A stretch of 64,000 nucleotides of DNA from Saprospiraceae bacterium (lineage in GTDB: Bacteria; Bacteroidota; Bacteroidia; Chitinophagales; Saprospiraceae). The DNA lies in contig JANQHF010000054.1 in NCBI GenBank assembly GCA_028282725.1, positions 62,001-126,000 of the forward strand, read 5' to 3'. How positions within the stretch are numbered: the stretch's first letter is position 1; each line of letters opens with the position of its first letter. Shown here piece by piece: positions 27,438-36,123 of this stretch. Under the pieces are notes generated by a model that searched no databases, had not been told where the DNA came from, and saw only the letters and a program-made list of their open reading frames with translations. Made by a program: the position numbers and the translations under genes.

Positions 27438-28139
27438 TCACAGAATCCTGTACGATCCGTGAATTGACATAAAATAATTTCGCAAAAACCTGCTTTCCCG
27501 TTCGGCTGTGGAAAGAGGGCCTGGAGGGATATATCCCTCATTTTGATAAAACCGCGTCAGTCCAAAATTGTATCTCCATATGATTGCTATCCGTTTTCCA
27601 ACTGTGAATCCGAGACCTCCGATCAGACCGAATTCATTCTTATTAAATTCTGTGACAATTTTCTGATACACAGTTCCTTCAAATTGTGAAGGAAGACGTT
27701 CGGTAATATCAGTTGATGCCAACCTTCCATATGAACCTCCAACTTCGAGAAAGGATCCTCTTTCCGGATGATTCAACATTACCTTTAGCAAGATTGGTAC
27801 ATCAATGTAATTGAGACGTATATTCCGGTCATTGGTGGTCTGTGCAGTCACTCTTGTACCGTGGGGGATCTTTGATCCTTTCTGGTTATAGAGCATCCCA
27901 ACTGAAAGTCTCAAATGAGAAGTCATCAACGCGTTTACCTGCAATCCTGCTGAATATCCACTTTGATCCCATCCTGTAAAGTAGTCTCCGTCGATTTGGG
28001 AAATATTGAAACCTGTCATCAGTTCAAGCTCAAATCTGTGATCCGGACGTTGAGATTTCCTGCTTCTTTGAGCCGCGATGTCAGATGCAGAGCAAAGAAC
28101 AGTTATAATCAGTACATAATATTTGATGCAGTGGTTCAC
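27438..28139 (-). CDS. Outer membrane beta-barrel protein (PorT-like)
   Basis: A 233-residue exported protein. The GTG at 28139 lies two bases after the DUF1080 stop and gives the signal peptide NHCIKYYVLIITVLCSASDI ending in a cleavage site at AAQ. A TTG at 28160 is a longer alternative. The mature part alternates polar and hydrophobic residues and has typical barrel-domain stretches: FELELMTGFNISQIDG near the start, GYSAGLQVNALM, YIDVPILLKVML and FLEVGGSYGRLAS. This matches the outer membrane protein beta-barrel domain family (PorT/OmpW-like, 8-10 strands). Its role in the operon is unknown; a pore or envelope component for the sugar pathway is inference. Confidence 0.8.
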   Translation of the reverse strand: MNHCIKYYVLIITVLCSASDIAAQRSRKSQRPDHRFELELMTGFNISQIDGDYFTGWDQSGYSAGLQVNALMTSHLRLSVGMLYNQKGSKIPHGTRVTAQTTNDRNIRLNYIDVPILLKVMLNHPERGSFLEVGGSYGRLASTDITERLPSQFEGTVYQKIVTEFNKNEFGLIGGLGFTVGKRIAIIWRYNFGLTRFYQNEGYIPPGPLSTAERESRFLRNYFMSIHGSYRIL

Positions 28140-28141
28140 AT

Positions 28142-28981
28142 TTATAATTCTCTGATCCAAATATTCCTAAACCGGACTTTGTCACCGTGATCCTGTAAAA
28201 GTAATGGCATTTTTTCCGGATGTTCAACATAGTATGGCTTTCCGATAAATATACATGGACCTTCAAGCAAAACATTGTTTTGAATCAATACGCCATTGTG
28301 TAATACAGTGGCGGATGCCGGTCGCACTACCTCTCCATTTTCAAATTTCGGGGCATTGAAGATGATATCATAAGACTGCCATTCACCCGGCGGCCTTGAA
28401 GCGTTCACCAATGGAATATGTTGTTTGTAGAAGGCACCTGCCTGGCCATTCGGATAAGTTTGATTTTCATAAGAATTTAAAACCTGGATTTCATACAGCC
28501 CCATCAGAAATACCCCACTGTTGCTGTATGCCTGGTCTTCTTTACCTGGATCGACAGGGCATAAAAATTCAATGTGGAGTTGGATACTTCCAAAGGCTTT
28601 GGCTGTTTCTATGGCTCCTCCACCCGGGGTCACGATCATTGTTCCATCCTTGACCTCCCATTTGGGGTCAGTTCGTTGGTCATTATCTAAATCTTGTGAT
28701 TTCAGTTTGATTATTGCCTCTACCTGGTCCATCCGGGCACCGTAATCATATCGTGGTTTGCGCCATTCCGACAGGTCCGATCCATCAAACAGAATAATGG
28801 CATCAGAAGGTGCCGACGAATAAATACCCGGGACCACCTTCCCCGGGATGGGTCTCCACTTCTCGGTGGCAGACCACGGTTTTGTTTTTTGCAGTCCTAC
28901 CCAGTCAATCTGTGGCACTTCTTGTGCGCCGACGTATTCGATAAAAAACATCGCAGTTATACAAATGAATATTTCTTTCAT
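28142..28981 (-). CDS. DUF1080 domain protein (3-keto-disaccharide hydrolase-like)
   Basis: A 279-residue exported protein consisting mainly of a DUF1080 domain. The start at 28981 gives the signal peptide MKEIFICITAMFFIEYVGAQ. An upstream ATG at 29023 overlaps the stop of the amidohydrolase gene as ATGA and may support translational coupling. Family motifs include IILFDGSDLSEWRKP (about 60-74), IQLHIEFLCP, SNSGVFLMGLYEIQVLNSYE and the closing DHGDKVRFRNIWIREL. Characterised relatives hydrolyse 3-keto glycosides or their eliminated products. The mature enzyme would act in the periplasm beside the Tat-exported Gfo/Idh/MocA oxidoreductase of the same operon. Confidence 0.9.
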   Translation of the reverse strand: MKEIFICITAMFFIEYVGAQEVPQIDWVGLQKTKPWSATEKWRPIPGKVVPGIYSSAPSDAIILFDGSDLSEWRKPRYDYGARMDQVEAIIKLKSQDLDNDQRTDPKWEVKDGTMIVTPGGGAIETAKAFGSIQLHIEFLCPVDPGKEDQAYSNSGVFLMGLYEIQVLNSYENQTYPNGQAGAFYKQHIPLVNASRPPGEWQSYDIIFNAPKFENGEVVRPASATVLHNGVLIQNNVLLEGPCIFIGKPYYVEHPEKMPLLLQDHGDKVRFRNIWIREL

Positions 28982-29019
28982 AATACTTGTATTTTTGGTT
29001 CTTTTTGATAGCAAATTTG

Positions 29020-30354
29020 TCATTTAATTCTTTTGCCGTGCTTGATGACCATGTCAACATCCTGTAGCAGTGAAATCCATCTCAACACATCACCTTTCAC
29101 GGCAATGATGTCGGCATATTTTCCTTCACTTATCGTCCCGTAGTCAGCATCGACACCCATGGCCTTAGATGGCCAGTATGTGGCCGCTTTAATGGCATAC
29201 ATGGGATCTATTCCAAATTCGTTTACCCATACATCCAACTCATTCCAGGTGGACTGGCAGTGAAATTTCATGGGGATTCCACTATCTGTCCCAATCAAAA
29301 GAACGACTCCTGCCTCAATAAGCTGCTTTACTTTTCTTTCGAGGGTCGGTCTGCGACTCGGTGTGAGTTGAAAATAAGGGAGTCTGCCCGGGTATTGAAT
29401 GGATGCTTCGATATCATTTATGATCTTCTGTGGAAGTCCATCGTGCCAGCAGTCATTGTCCAGTTTCTCAGGATTGTCTCGTACATATTCGTAATTGTAC
29501 AAACCTTCAACGGTCGGCGTCCAATACAGAGGGCCGATATTCATTTGGGCGGTTCGCTCTTTGATCATCTCCATAACGTCCGCAGGATATTCCGGAGCAG
29601 AAGAAAGACCGGTATGTTCGAAACAATCCACACCTGCAAGAAGCCCCCGTCGGATTTCCTCAGGTCTGTGACTATGAGCCACTACGGTCAAATTGTGTTG
29701 GTGCGCCTCGTCAACAACTGCCTTTACCTCTGCCATAGTCATTTGATCCTGGTCGATCAACTTGATACAATCTACACCTGCTTCGGCCAGACTCTTGACT
29801 TTTCGCCTGGCATCTTCTTTTCCGGTTACACCCCATCTGAATGCTTCAGTGCCAGGATAAGGAGCATGTTGAATAAAAGGTCCTGACATGTACATGGTGG
29901 GGCCGGGGATCTCTCCATTATTGATCCGATCCCTGATTTCAATACTTGCATCCAGGGGAGCACCCAGGTCACGGGCGCTTGTAATCCCCGCTTTTAAAAG
30001 TTGTAATGCGCTCGCCGGCATAATGATATCGGCAAATTGATCAATATATGCAGTATCCCAGTGCGCATAGTCACTATGACCCGTGATCATCAGGTGTACA
30101 TGCATATCCCAGAGCCCGGGTAGGACGGACATGCCATCTGTGGATATAACCTCTGCTTCCCCGGGTATCGCGGTGTTGCCTTGATGACCAACTTTGACAA
30201 TTCGGTCCCCTTCGATGATAATGACACTATTGTGGATGGGTTTGCCTCCAAACCCGTCTATAAGAGTGCCACCTACCAATGCTTTTGTTTGGCTGTATGC
30301 CAAAAAGTAATGACAAATAAGTAGGAAGGTGAAAGTTGCTTTGATTTTCCTCAT
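29020..30354 (-). CDS. Exported amidohydrolase (imidazolonepropionase-like)
   Basis: A 444-residue metal-dependent hydrolase. The start at 30354 gives a signal peptide (RKIKATFTFLLICHYFLAYS). Conserved amidohydrolase features are LPGLWDMHVHLMITGH (about 75-90, HxH metal ligands), CIKLIDQD (about 195-202), VVAHSHRPEEIRRGL (about 225-239), CFEHTGL and the late LIGTDSGIP (about 355-363). Related enzymes are secreted prolidases, dipeptidases or lactonase-like hydrolases; the substrate cannot be read from sequence. It is the first gene of a four-gene reverse operon, and its TGA overlaps an ATG upstream of the DUF1080 gene. Just upstream begins the tandem repeat array. Confidence 0.9.
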   Translation of the reverse strand: MRKIKATFTFLLICHYFLAYSQTKALVGGTLIDGFGGKPIHNSVIIIEGDRIVKVGHQGNTAIPGEAEVISTDGMSVLPGLWDMHVHLMITGHSDYAHWDTAYIDQFADIIMPASALQLLKAGITSARDLGAPLDASIEIRDRINNGEIPGPTMYMSGPFIQHAPYPGTEAFRWGVTGKEDARRKVKSLAEAGVDCIKLIDQDQMTMAEVKAVVDEAHQHNLTVVAHSHRPEEIRRGLLAGVDCFEHTGLSSAPEYPADVMEMIKERTAQMNIGPLYWTPTVEGLYNYEYVRDNPEKLDNDCWHDGLPQKIINDIEASIQYPGRLPYFQLTPSRRPTLERKVKQLIEAGVVLLIGTDSGIPMKFHCQSTWNELDVWVNEFGIDPMYAIKAATYWPSKAMGVDADYGTISEGKYADIIAVKGDVLRWISLLQDVDMVIKHGKRIK

Positions 30355-30399
30355 TTGATCAGATATTAGTCTGTGACCTGGTATAAATCTACAGATAAA

Positions 30400-30979
30400 T
30401 TCACCAGGGATCATACAGACGACTACAGAAACAAGTCATGTGAGCGATGCTCTGTGCAAATCCGTGTTCATCTGTGGTGCAAAAGATAGTGCAGTATTCA
30501 CCAGGGATTACACAGATGGCCACCGAATCAGTCATGTGAGGGATTAATCTGTGCAAATCCGTGTTCATCTGTGGTGCGAAATAACTGGATAGTCCACCAG
30601 GGATTACACAGATGGCCACCGAAACAGGCATGTGAGGGATTAATCTGAGTAAATCCGTGTTCATCTGTGGTGCAAAAGGTAGTGCAGTATTTACCAGGGA
30701 TTACACAGATGGCCACCGAAACAAGTCATGTAAGCGATGCTCTGAGTAAACCTGTGTTCATCTGTGGTGAAAAAGGTAGTGCAGTATTTACCGGGGATCA
30801 TACAGACGACTACAGAAACAAGTCAGGTGAGGCATGATCTGTGCAAATCTGTGTTCATCTGTGGTGCAAAAGATAGTCTAGAATCCGTCACGGATTACAC
30901 AGATGGCCACAGAATCAGTCATGTGAGCGATGCTCTGAGTAAACCTGTGTTCATCTGTGGTGCAAAGGGTAGTGCAGTA
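30400..30979. repeat. Tandem array of six ~97-bp repeat units
   Basis: Six contiguous units begin at 30400, 30497, 30593, 30690, 30787 and 30884, each 96-97 bases, with no spacer between them. Two subtypes occur. Units 2, 3, 4 and 6 contain GATTACACAGATGGCCAC. Units 1 and 5 contain GATCATACAGACGACTAC instead. Most units can fold, because CACAGATG near the start pairs with CATCTGTG near the end. The array breaks off at 30980 with a six-base stub (TTCACC) and resumes at 31551. Related CACAGAT/ATCTGTG repeats occur, from memory, between genes in many Bacteroidota genomes. Short reading frames within the units are by-products of the repetition. Confidence 0.93.
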
Positions 30980-30985
30980 TTCACC

Positions 30986-31527
30986 ACTGAATAACCTTCA
31001 ATCGGGATCGTCCTTGAGAACATTCCTACATAACTCTTCTGATAATGCCATTTTTTAAATCGAGTTCATTGAAATTGATTAATAGACCTAATCTTACTTC
31101 TGATAATTTGAGATATGTTAATAGTTGTGCCTCATGAATTGGACAAATGGATTCTACTGATTTTACCTCAACAATCACTTGATTTTCAACGATCAAATCA
31201 ATTCTATACCCAGCATTTAATTTGATTTGATCGTATTTGACAGGGAGTGCTTGTTGTCTTTTGACGTTCAGCCCTTTGTTCAATATTTCATATTCCAGGC
31301 AAACTTCATATGTTGATTCCAGTAGACCTGGTCCTAATTCAGAGTGAACTTTGAATGCAGCACCAATTATCTCATAACTGATCTTGTTAAGAACTGACAT
31401 CAGCTTAGCATTTAAATATGAGCTACACAAAACTGACTAAATCCAAGATGAATTTCTTACTCATTATAGACCTAAGTGATACATTATCTTCCATATTTTA
31501 TTCATAATGCCAACTCTGCGCAAAACA
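30986..31527. mobile_element. Candidate inserted cassette carrying the GxxExxY gene
   Basis: About 540 bases of non-repeat DNA interrupt the tandem array. On the left is the beginning of a unit (TTCACC, 30980-30985); on the right is the end of a unit (from about 31528, GCAAAAGGTAGTGC). No terminal inverted repeats, target duplication or transposase gene were found, so mobility is inference only. Confidence 0.3.
31026..31400 (-). CDS. GxxExxY family protein (PD-(D/E)XK nuclease-like)
   Basis: A 124-residue soluble protein of the GxxExxY family. The name-giving motif GLLESTY follows GAAFKVHSELGPG (about residues 13-25). A PD-(D/E)XK-like core is visible: YRIDLIVENQVIVEVKSVE (about 65-83), with aspartate and the E-x-K pair, then AQLLTYLKL. 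The start at 31400 is preferred to a start ten codons upstream because family members begin just before the Ile-Gly-Ala-Ala segment. No function is established for the family. It lies alone within an interrupted array of ~97-bp repeats, on the strand opposite to the flanking intergenic frames. A structured-DNA or RNA nuclease tied to the repeats is a speculation worth testing. Confidence 0.9.
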   Translation of the reverse strand: MSVLNKISYEIIGAAFKVHSELGPGLLESTYEVCLEYEILNKGLNVKRQQALPVKYDQIKLNAGYRIDLIVENQVIVEVKSVESICPIHEAQLLTYLKLSEVRLGLLINFNELDLKNGIIRRVM

Positions 31528-31550
31528 GTGACGCAAAAGGTAGTGCAATA

Positions 31551-31743
31551 TTTACCAGGGATTACACAGATGGCCACCGAAACAGGCATGTGAGCGATGC
31601 TCTGAGTAAATCTGTGTTCATCTGTGACACAAAAGGTAGTGCAGTATTTGCCAGGGATTACACAGATGGCCACCGAAACAAGTCATGTAAGCGATGCTCT
31701 GAGTAAACCTGTGTTCATCTGTGGTGCAAAAGGTAGTGCAGTA
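31551..31743. repeat. Tandem array continued: two further ~97-bp units
   Basis: Two units at 31551-31646 and 31647-31743, both of the GATTACACAGATGGCCAC subtype, are preceded by the last ~23 bases of another unit (about 31528-31550). They are nearly identical to units 3 and 4 of the left array. The array ends with a five-base stub, TTCAC, 31 bases before the quinone oxidoreductase stop codon. Confidence 0.93.
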
Positions 31744-31773
31744 TTCACTGATCATCTCTCAACTTATCAGAGA

Positions 31774-32745
31774 TCATGGCACAACCACGATCTTACCCCT
31801 GACCTTGCGATCCATCATATCCTGTAAAGCTTGTGGGACTTCACGCAGGGAATACTTCTTGCTCACATGGGGATGCAATTTGCCGGATTGGTAAAGTCCA
31901 AGTAATTCCAACATATTTTGCTGGTGAATTTTTGGTTCTCTTGCCACATGACTACCCCAAAAGACACCTACGATCTCACAGCCTTTCAGAAGAGGTAAGT
32001 TCAACGGAATTTTGGGAATGCCCGCGACAAATCCAACTACGAGGAATCTTCCTTTCCATCCCAGGGCGCGCAGCGCTTTTTCCGCATTATCGCCACCAAC
32101 GGCATCATAGACGACATCAGCACCATTACCACCTGTCAATTCCTTAATCCTGTTTTTCAAATCTTCCACGCTGTAATTGATGATCTCATCGGCTCCGTAC
32201 TCCTTACATAAGGCAAGCTTATCATCTGAAGATGCACAGGCAATAACCCTGGCACCCATAATTTTTCCAAGCTCGACCGCTGCCAGTCCTACACCTCCCG
32301 AGGCTCCAAGGACCACCAATGATTCACCCTCGCGAATTTTAGCTCTTTGTTTCAGGGCATGATAGGATGTTCCATATGCCATCATGAATGAAGAACCGGT
32401 TATGTAATCCATTCCAGGAGGAATAGGAAACACCTGCTTTGCGTCTACCACCGCTTCTTCTGCAAAGCCTCCTGTGAGAATAGCCCCAAATACCCGATCC
32501 CCCACATTGTTGTTGTTTACACCCTGACCAATTTCAATAATTTCGCCGGCAATATCTGTACCAGGGATGAAAGGTAATTCGGGTTTAAACTGGTACAAAC
32601 CCCGGATGATCAGTGTGTCGGGAAAATTCACACTACAGGCATGAATTTTAATGCGCACTTTACCATCTTTAAGTGGTAACTGTCCAGTGTCTTCCAGGAC
32701 CAATTTCTCCGGGCCTCCTAACTCTTTGCAAACTATGGCTTTCAT
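31774..32745 (-). CDS. NADPH:quinone oxidoreductase family, medium-chain dehydrogenase
   Basis: A 323-residue cytoplasmic medium-chain dehydrogenase/reductase of the quinone oxidoreductase type. The N-terminal GroES-like half has VNFPDTLIIRGLYQ and FIPGTDIAGEI (about 39-70). The NADPH-binding half has VLGASGGVGLAAVELGK (about 145-161), the AxxGxxG-type dinucleotide fold. Zinc ligands are absent, as usual for this subfamily. The closing segment GKIVVVP is typical. It starts 21 bases after the preceding Gfo/Idh/MocA gene on the same strand, so the two may be cotranscribed. It probably reduces quinones or enoyl substrates. Confidence 0.9.
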   Translation of the reverse strand: MKAIVCKELGGPEKLVLEDTGQLPLKDGKVRIKIHACSVNFPDTLIIRGLYQFKPELPFIPGTDIAGEIIEIGQGVNNNNVGDRVFGAILTGGFAEEAVVDAKQVFPIPPGMDYITGSSFMMAYGTSYHALKQRAKIREGESLVVLGASGGVGLAAVELGKIMGARVIACASSDDKLALCKEYGADEIINYSVEDLKNRIKELTGGNGADVVYDAVGGDNAEKALRALGWKGRFLVVGFVAGIPKIPLNLPLLKGCEIVGVFWGSHVAREPKIHQQNMLELLGLYQSGKLHPHVSKKYSLREVPQALQDMMDRKVRGKIVVVP

Positions 32746-32766
32746 GTACTCAATTTATTTCTGATT

Positions 32767-34104
32767 TCAGACCTTTGGCAATTTCCATCCGTTGTGATAT
32801 CTGGCCTCGATCAATTTATTTGCTTTCTTATTTTTTTTGAAATTCTGCTTGTTGGCGTCCCAATAGATTTTCTCGCCTGTCTTGAACGCGATATTTCCCA
32901 TTTGGGCATTGATGGCTGCTACACTCCCTGATTCAATTGGCGTATTTAAAAGTGAATGATCGTTTGCCCTGATGGCATCAAGGAAGTTGCGACAATGAGC
33001 GTCCAGGATATTTTCTTCACGAGGTTTGGCAACAAAAGGAACTTCTTTCATCTTTTTCTTTCCTTCCTGTCCCCATCCCTCAAAGGTTTTCTCCGATATG
33101 ACCTCATGGCCGCCCCGGTTGACGATCAGAGTTCCATTATTCCCGATAAATGCTATGCCTTCGGTTCGATCATATGGTCCGAGATCAATTCCTGTTGCAT
33201 GCTCCCAAAGCATACTGAAATCTCCATAATCAAAGACCGCCTGGAGCGTGTCAGGCGTTTCAGCAGGATCATCGGGGTATGCCAACTTTCCACCCGAAGC
33301 CATGACGGATTTTGGTGCAATTGCATTCATTGCATATAATGCTATATCAATTTCATGCACGCCCCAATCTGTCATGAGCCCCCCGGCATAATCCCAAAAC
33401 CATCGAAAATTGAAGTGAAATCGATTCGGATTGAACGGCCTCATTGGGGCGGGGCCTAACCATCTTGCATAGTCCACGCCTTGCGGCGCAGGACCATCAG
33501 GTTTTTTAACCATTGGCTTCATCCATCCCTGGTATGCCCATACCTTAACCAATCTGATATTACCCAAATCTCCGGATCTTACAATGTCGATAGCAGCCCG
33601 ATACTGAGAACCGCTTCTTTGCCATTGACCGACCTGGACTACCTTTCCCGTCTTCTTTTGTGCGTCCACCATCAATTGGGCTTCTTCGATCGTATTGGCC
33701 ACCGGTTTTTCGACATAAACATGTTTTCCTGCCTGTACGGCATCGATCATATTTTTGCAATGCCAATGATCAGGTGTGCCGATGACGACTGCATCGATGG
33801 ATTCATCCTGTAACAGATCTTCGTGGTTGTTGTACGTCTTTGGTATATTGGATCGTAGTTTTCCGTAATTCTCCAATCTTCGATTGATCACATTTTGATC
33901 GACATCACAGATACCGACGAGGTCCACTTCTTTATTTTTTAGCAGGGAATTGACATTGGACCAACCCATGCCATTGCAGCCAATGACGCCAATCTGAATT
34001 TTATCAATGGGACTGATACGTTTTTTCCATGTGGATACTCCGGGAAATATGAGCAATCCTGAAGATGCAATAAAAGAGTTATGCACGAATTTTCTTCTTT
34101 TCAT
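32767..34104 (-). CDS. Gfo/Idh/MocA family oxidoreductase with exported N-terminus
   Basis: A 445-residue sugar oxidoreductase-like protein. The ATG at 34104 yields KRRKFVHNSFIASSGLLIF, a Tat-like signal with paired arginines. An upstream alternative at 34152 would bury this signal. The Rossmann motif IGVIGCNGMGWSNVNSLL (about 38-55) and the family motif HVYVEKPVANTIEEAQ (about 127-142) are clear. WGVHEIDIALYAM (about 247-259) carries the conserved histidine. The longer C-terminal domain suits the secreted NAD-containing subgroup common in Bacteroidota and Planctomycetota. It is divergent from another Gfo/Idh/MocA gene, with 92 bases between. It probably acts on a glycoside or its keto form in the periplasm. 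Confidence 0.9.
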   Translation of the reverse strand: MKRRKFVHNSFIASSGLLIFPGVSTWKKRISPIDKIQIGVIGCNGMGWSNVNSLLKNKEVDLVGICDVDQNVINRRLENYGKLRSNIPKTYNNHEDLLQDESIDAVVIGTPDHWHCKNMIDAVQAGKHVYVEKPVANTIEEAQLMVDAQKKTGKVVQVGQWQRSGSQYRAAIDIVRSGDLGNIRLVKVWAYQGWMKPMVKKPDGPAPQGVDYARWLGPAPMRPFNPNRFHFNFRWFWDYAGGLMTDWGVHEIDIALYAMNAIAPKSVMASGGKLAYPDDPAETPDTLQAVFDYGDFSMLWEHATGIDLGPYDRTEGIAFIGNNGTLIVNRGGHEVISEKTFEGWGQEGKKKMKEVPFVAKPREENILDAHCRNFLDAIRANDHSLLNTPIESGSVAAINAQMGNIAFKTGEKIYWDANKQNFKKNKKANKLIEARYHNGWKLPKV

Positions 34105-34196
34105 TTGATTGTGAATTTTGGTTGGGGATGTCTGAAATTCATATTCGGACAATCACTATAAATGTCTATTTTGGAGGTTCGACAAAATATAAAAAG

Positions 34197-35348
34197 ATGC
34201 CGAGAAAAATAAGAATGGGAATGGTTGGAGGTGGACGCGGGGCCTTTATCGGAGGTGTCCATCGTATGGCAGCTGCCCTTGATCAGGAAATTGAATTGGT
34301 CTGTGGTGCCTTTAGTAGCGACCCCGAACGTTCGAGGTTGTCCGGGGAAGATCTCTACCTGGATCCCTCAAGAGTATATGATTCTTACCAGGAAATGATC
34401 GAAAAGGAAGCTCAGCTACCAGAAGATGTAAGGATGGACTTCATATCGATAGTCACCCCTAATCACGTGCACTATGGTCCTGCCAAGATGGCTCTGGAGC
34501 ATGGATTTCATGTGGTCTGTGACAAGCCGTTAAGCTATGATCTTGAAGAATCAAAAGACCTTGTGAATACCGTCAACCAGACAGGGAACCTATTTGCCCT
34601 GACACATAATTACACGGGCTACCCGATGGTGAAACAAGCCCGACACATGATCCGGAACGGTGAGCTTGGAGCGATCAGGAAGGTGGTCGTGGAATATCCA
34701 CAAGGTTGGCTGGCTACACTCCTGGAAGCGTCGGATCAAAAACAAGCCGCCTGGCGTACGGACCCAAAGCGCTCCGGGATTGCAGGTGCTATGGGAGACA
34801 TTGGCACGCATGCTGAAAATCTCGCAGAATATATAACCGGGTTGAAAATTGATCAACTGTGTGCAGACATCAGTACGCTGGTGGAAGGCCGGCTCCTCGA
34901 TGATGACGGTAATGTATTATTGAGATTTGACAACGGGGCCCGGGGAATTCTGTTTGCCAGTCAAATATCAGTCGGCGAGGAGAATAGCCTGGCCATTCGC
35001 ATCTATGGAGAAAAAGCAGGTCTGGAATGGCACCAGATGGAACCGAACACATTGATCGTGAAACACCAGGATAAACCCAATGAAATTTATCGCACCGGAG
35101 TGGGTGATCTTTGTCCTGAAGCGCAGGCTCATACCCGGATCCCTGCCGGTCACCCGGAAGGATACCTCGAGGCATTTGCCAACATTTACCGAAATTTTGC
35201 TAAATGTGTCCAGGCCAGAATAGATGGTGTGGACGTAGACCCGGTCTTTGAGGATTTTCCCAGCGTAGAGGATGGGCTGAGGGGAATGCAATTCATTTAT
35301 AAGGTAATCGAATCAGGTAAAAGTGATCGGAAGTGGATTAAATTTTAA
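34197..35348 (+). CDS. Gfo/Idh/MocA family oxidoreductase, cytoplasmic
   Basis: A 383-residue oxidoreductase without a signal peptide. The ATG at 34197 starts directly before the nucleotide-binding fold, [18 protein letters not shown] (about 8-25). The upstream ATG at 34122 would add 25 residues unlike the family. The catalytic-region motif is [18 protein letters not shown], with DKP in place of the common [20 protein letters not shown] holds the conserved histidine. It begins a forward operon with a NIPSNAP protein 16 bases downstream and an SMP-30 protein after that. A role as cytoplasmic sugar or inositol-type dehydrogenase following uptake is inferred from family and context. Confidence 0.9.
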   Translation: MPRKIRMGMVGGGRGAFIGGVHRMAAALDQEIELVCGAFSSDPERSRLSGEDLYLDPSRVYDSYQEMIEKEAQLPEDVRMDFISIVTPNHVHYGPAKMALEHGFHVVCDKPLSYDLEESKDLVNTVNQTGNLFALTHNYTGYPMVKQARHMIRNGELGAIRKVVVEYPQGWLATLLEASDQKQAAWRTDPKRSGIAGAMGDIGTHAENLAEYITGLKIDQLCADISTLVEGRLLDDDGNVLLRFDNGARGILFASQISVGEENSLAIRIYGEKAGLEWHQMEPNTLIVKHQDKPNEIYRTGVGDLCPEAQAHTRIPAGHPEGYLEAFANIYRNFAKCVQARIDGVDVDPVFEDFPSVEDGLRGMQFIYKVIESGKSDRKWIKF

Positions 35349-35364
35349 TCAATAATCACCTGCA

Positions 35365-36120
35365 ATGAAGAGAAGAAAATTCGTAAGCGCCTCTGCCATG
35401 GCTACAACCTTGACGATTCCGAATCTGGGTTTTGTCCAAAGCAAGAACGCGGAAGCAAATGGCAACGAATATTATGAAATGCGCTCCTATGAATTGGCCT
35501 TCGGTGGAAATCGCAGGAGCCTGATGAATTATTTAAAAGAGATACTTCTACCTGCTCTTCGGGATGCAGGTGGTGGTAATGCTACCACTTTCAAAGAGCT
35601 GGGAGATGCCGAGCCTACAAAGATATGGGCTATGATCTCTTATCCCGATTTATCTGCCTATGAACAAGGACTGATAGCTACGACTTCTGACACATTTTTG
35701 GAGCAGGCTAAAGAACATGCTGGAGCCGGAAAGACCTATAACAGGTATACCAGCTTCCTGCTCAGGGCATTCAATGGGATGCCCCAAATGATTATGCCAG
35801 GACCCGATCAACAGCTTTTTGAATTAAGAATATATGAAGGAGAAAATGACGACGCGGTGAGGAGAAAGATCAGCATGTTTGACAGGGAAGAGATCACCTT
35901 GTTTAATAAGGTCGGGCTGGATCCGGTACTCTTCGGGAATATGATCATCGGACCATATATGCCAAGCCTGGTGTATATGCTGGCTTTTGAAAACATAGAG
36001 GCAAGATCCAAAGCATGGGGTAAGTTTATAGCACATCCCGAATGGGATGCCATGAGGGTCAGACCGGAATATGCCAATAGTGTATCCAATATCAGAAAGA
36101 TTTTTCTTCAATACATCTGA
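35365..36120 (+). CDS. NIPSNAP family protein with exported N-terminus
   Basis: A 251-residue protein with a Tat-like leader (KRRKFVSASAMATTLTIP), so it is probably periplasmic. The mature region has two copies of the NIPSNAP ferredoxin-like fold: YYEMRSYELAFGGNRRSLMN (about 32-51) and LFELRIYEGENDDAVRRKI (about 152-170). The second ends in a typical WDAMRVRPEYANS segment. Bacteroidota often encode such double NIPSNAP proteins near Gfo/Idh/MocA and sugar-degradation genes. Their function is not established. It is tightly spaced (4 bases) before the SMP-30 gene and belongs to the same operon. Confidence 0.88.
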   Translation: MKRRKFVSASAMATTLTIPNLGFVQSKNAEANGNEYYEMRSYELAFGGNRRSLMNYLKEILLPALRDAGGGNATTFKELGDAEPTKIWAMISYPDLSAYEQGLIATTSDTFLEQAKEHAGAGKTYNRYTSFLLRAFNGMPQMIMPGPDQQLFELRIYEGENDDAVRRKISMFDREEITLFNKVGLDPVLFGNMIIGPYMPSLVYMLAFENIEARSKAWGKFIAHPEWDAMRVRPEYANSVSNIRKIFLQYI

Positions 36121-36123
36121 TCT

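Noticed and set aside
29260-29886. 208-codon forward frame
   Set aside because: It is antisense to the amidohydrolase gene, whose motifs are intact, and has low-complexity composition.
30401-30994. Short reading frames inside the repeat array on both strands
   Set aside because: They are all produced by the same repeated DNA and vary with unit subtype; no start signals or family similarity.
30400-31743. CRISPR array
   Set aside because: Units are about 97 bases and contiguous, with no unique spacers and no cas genes nearby.
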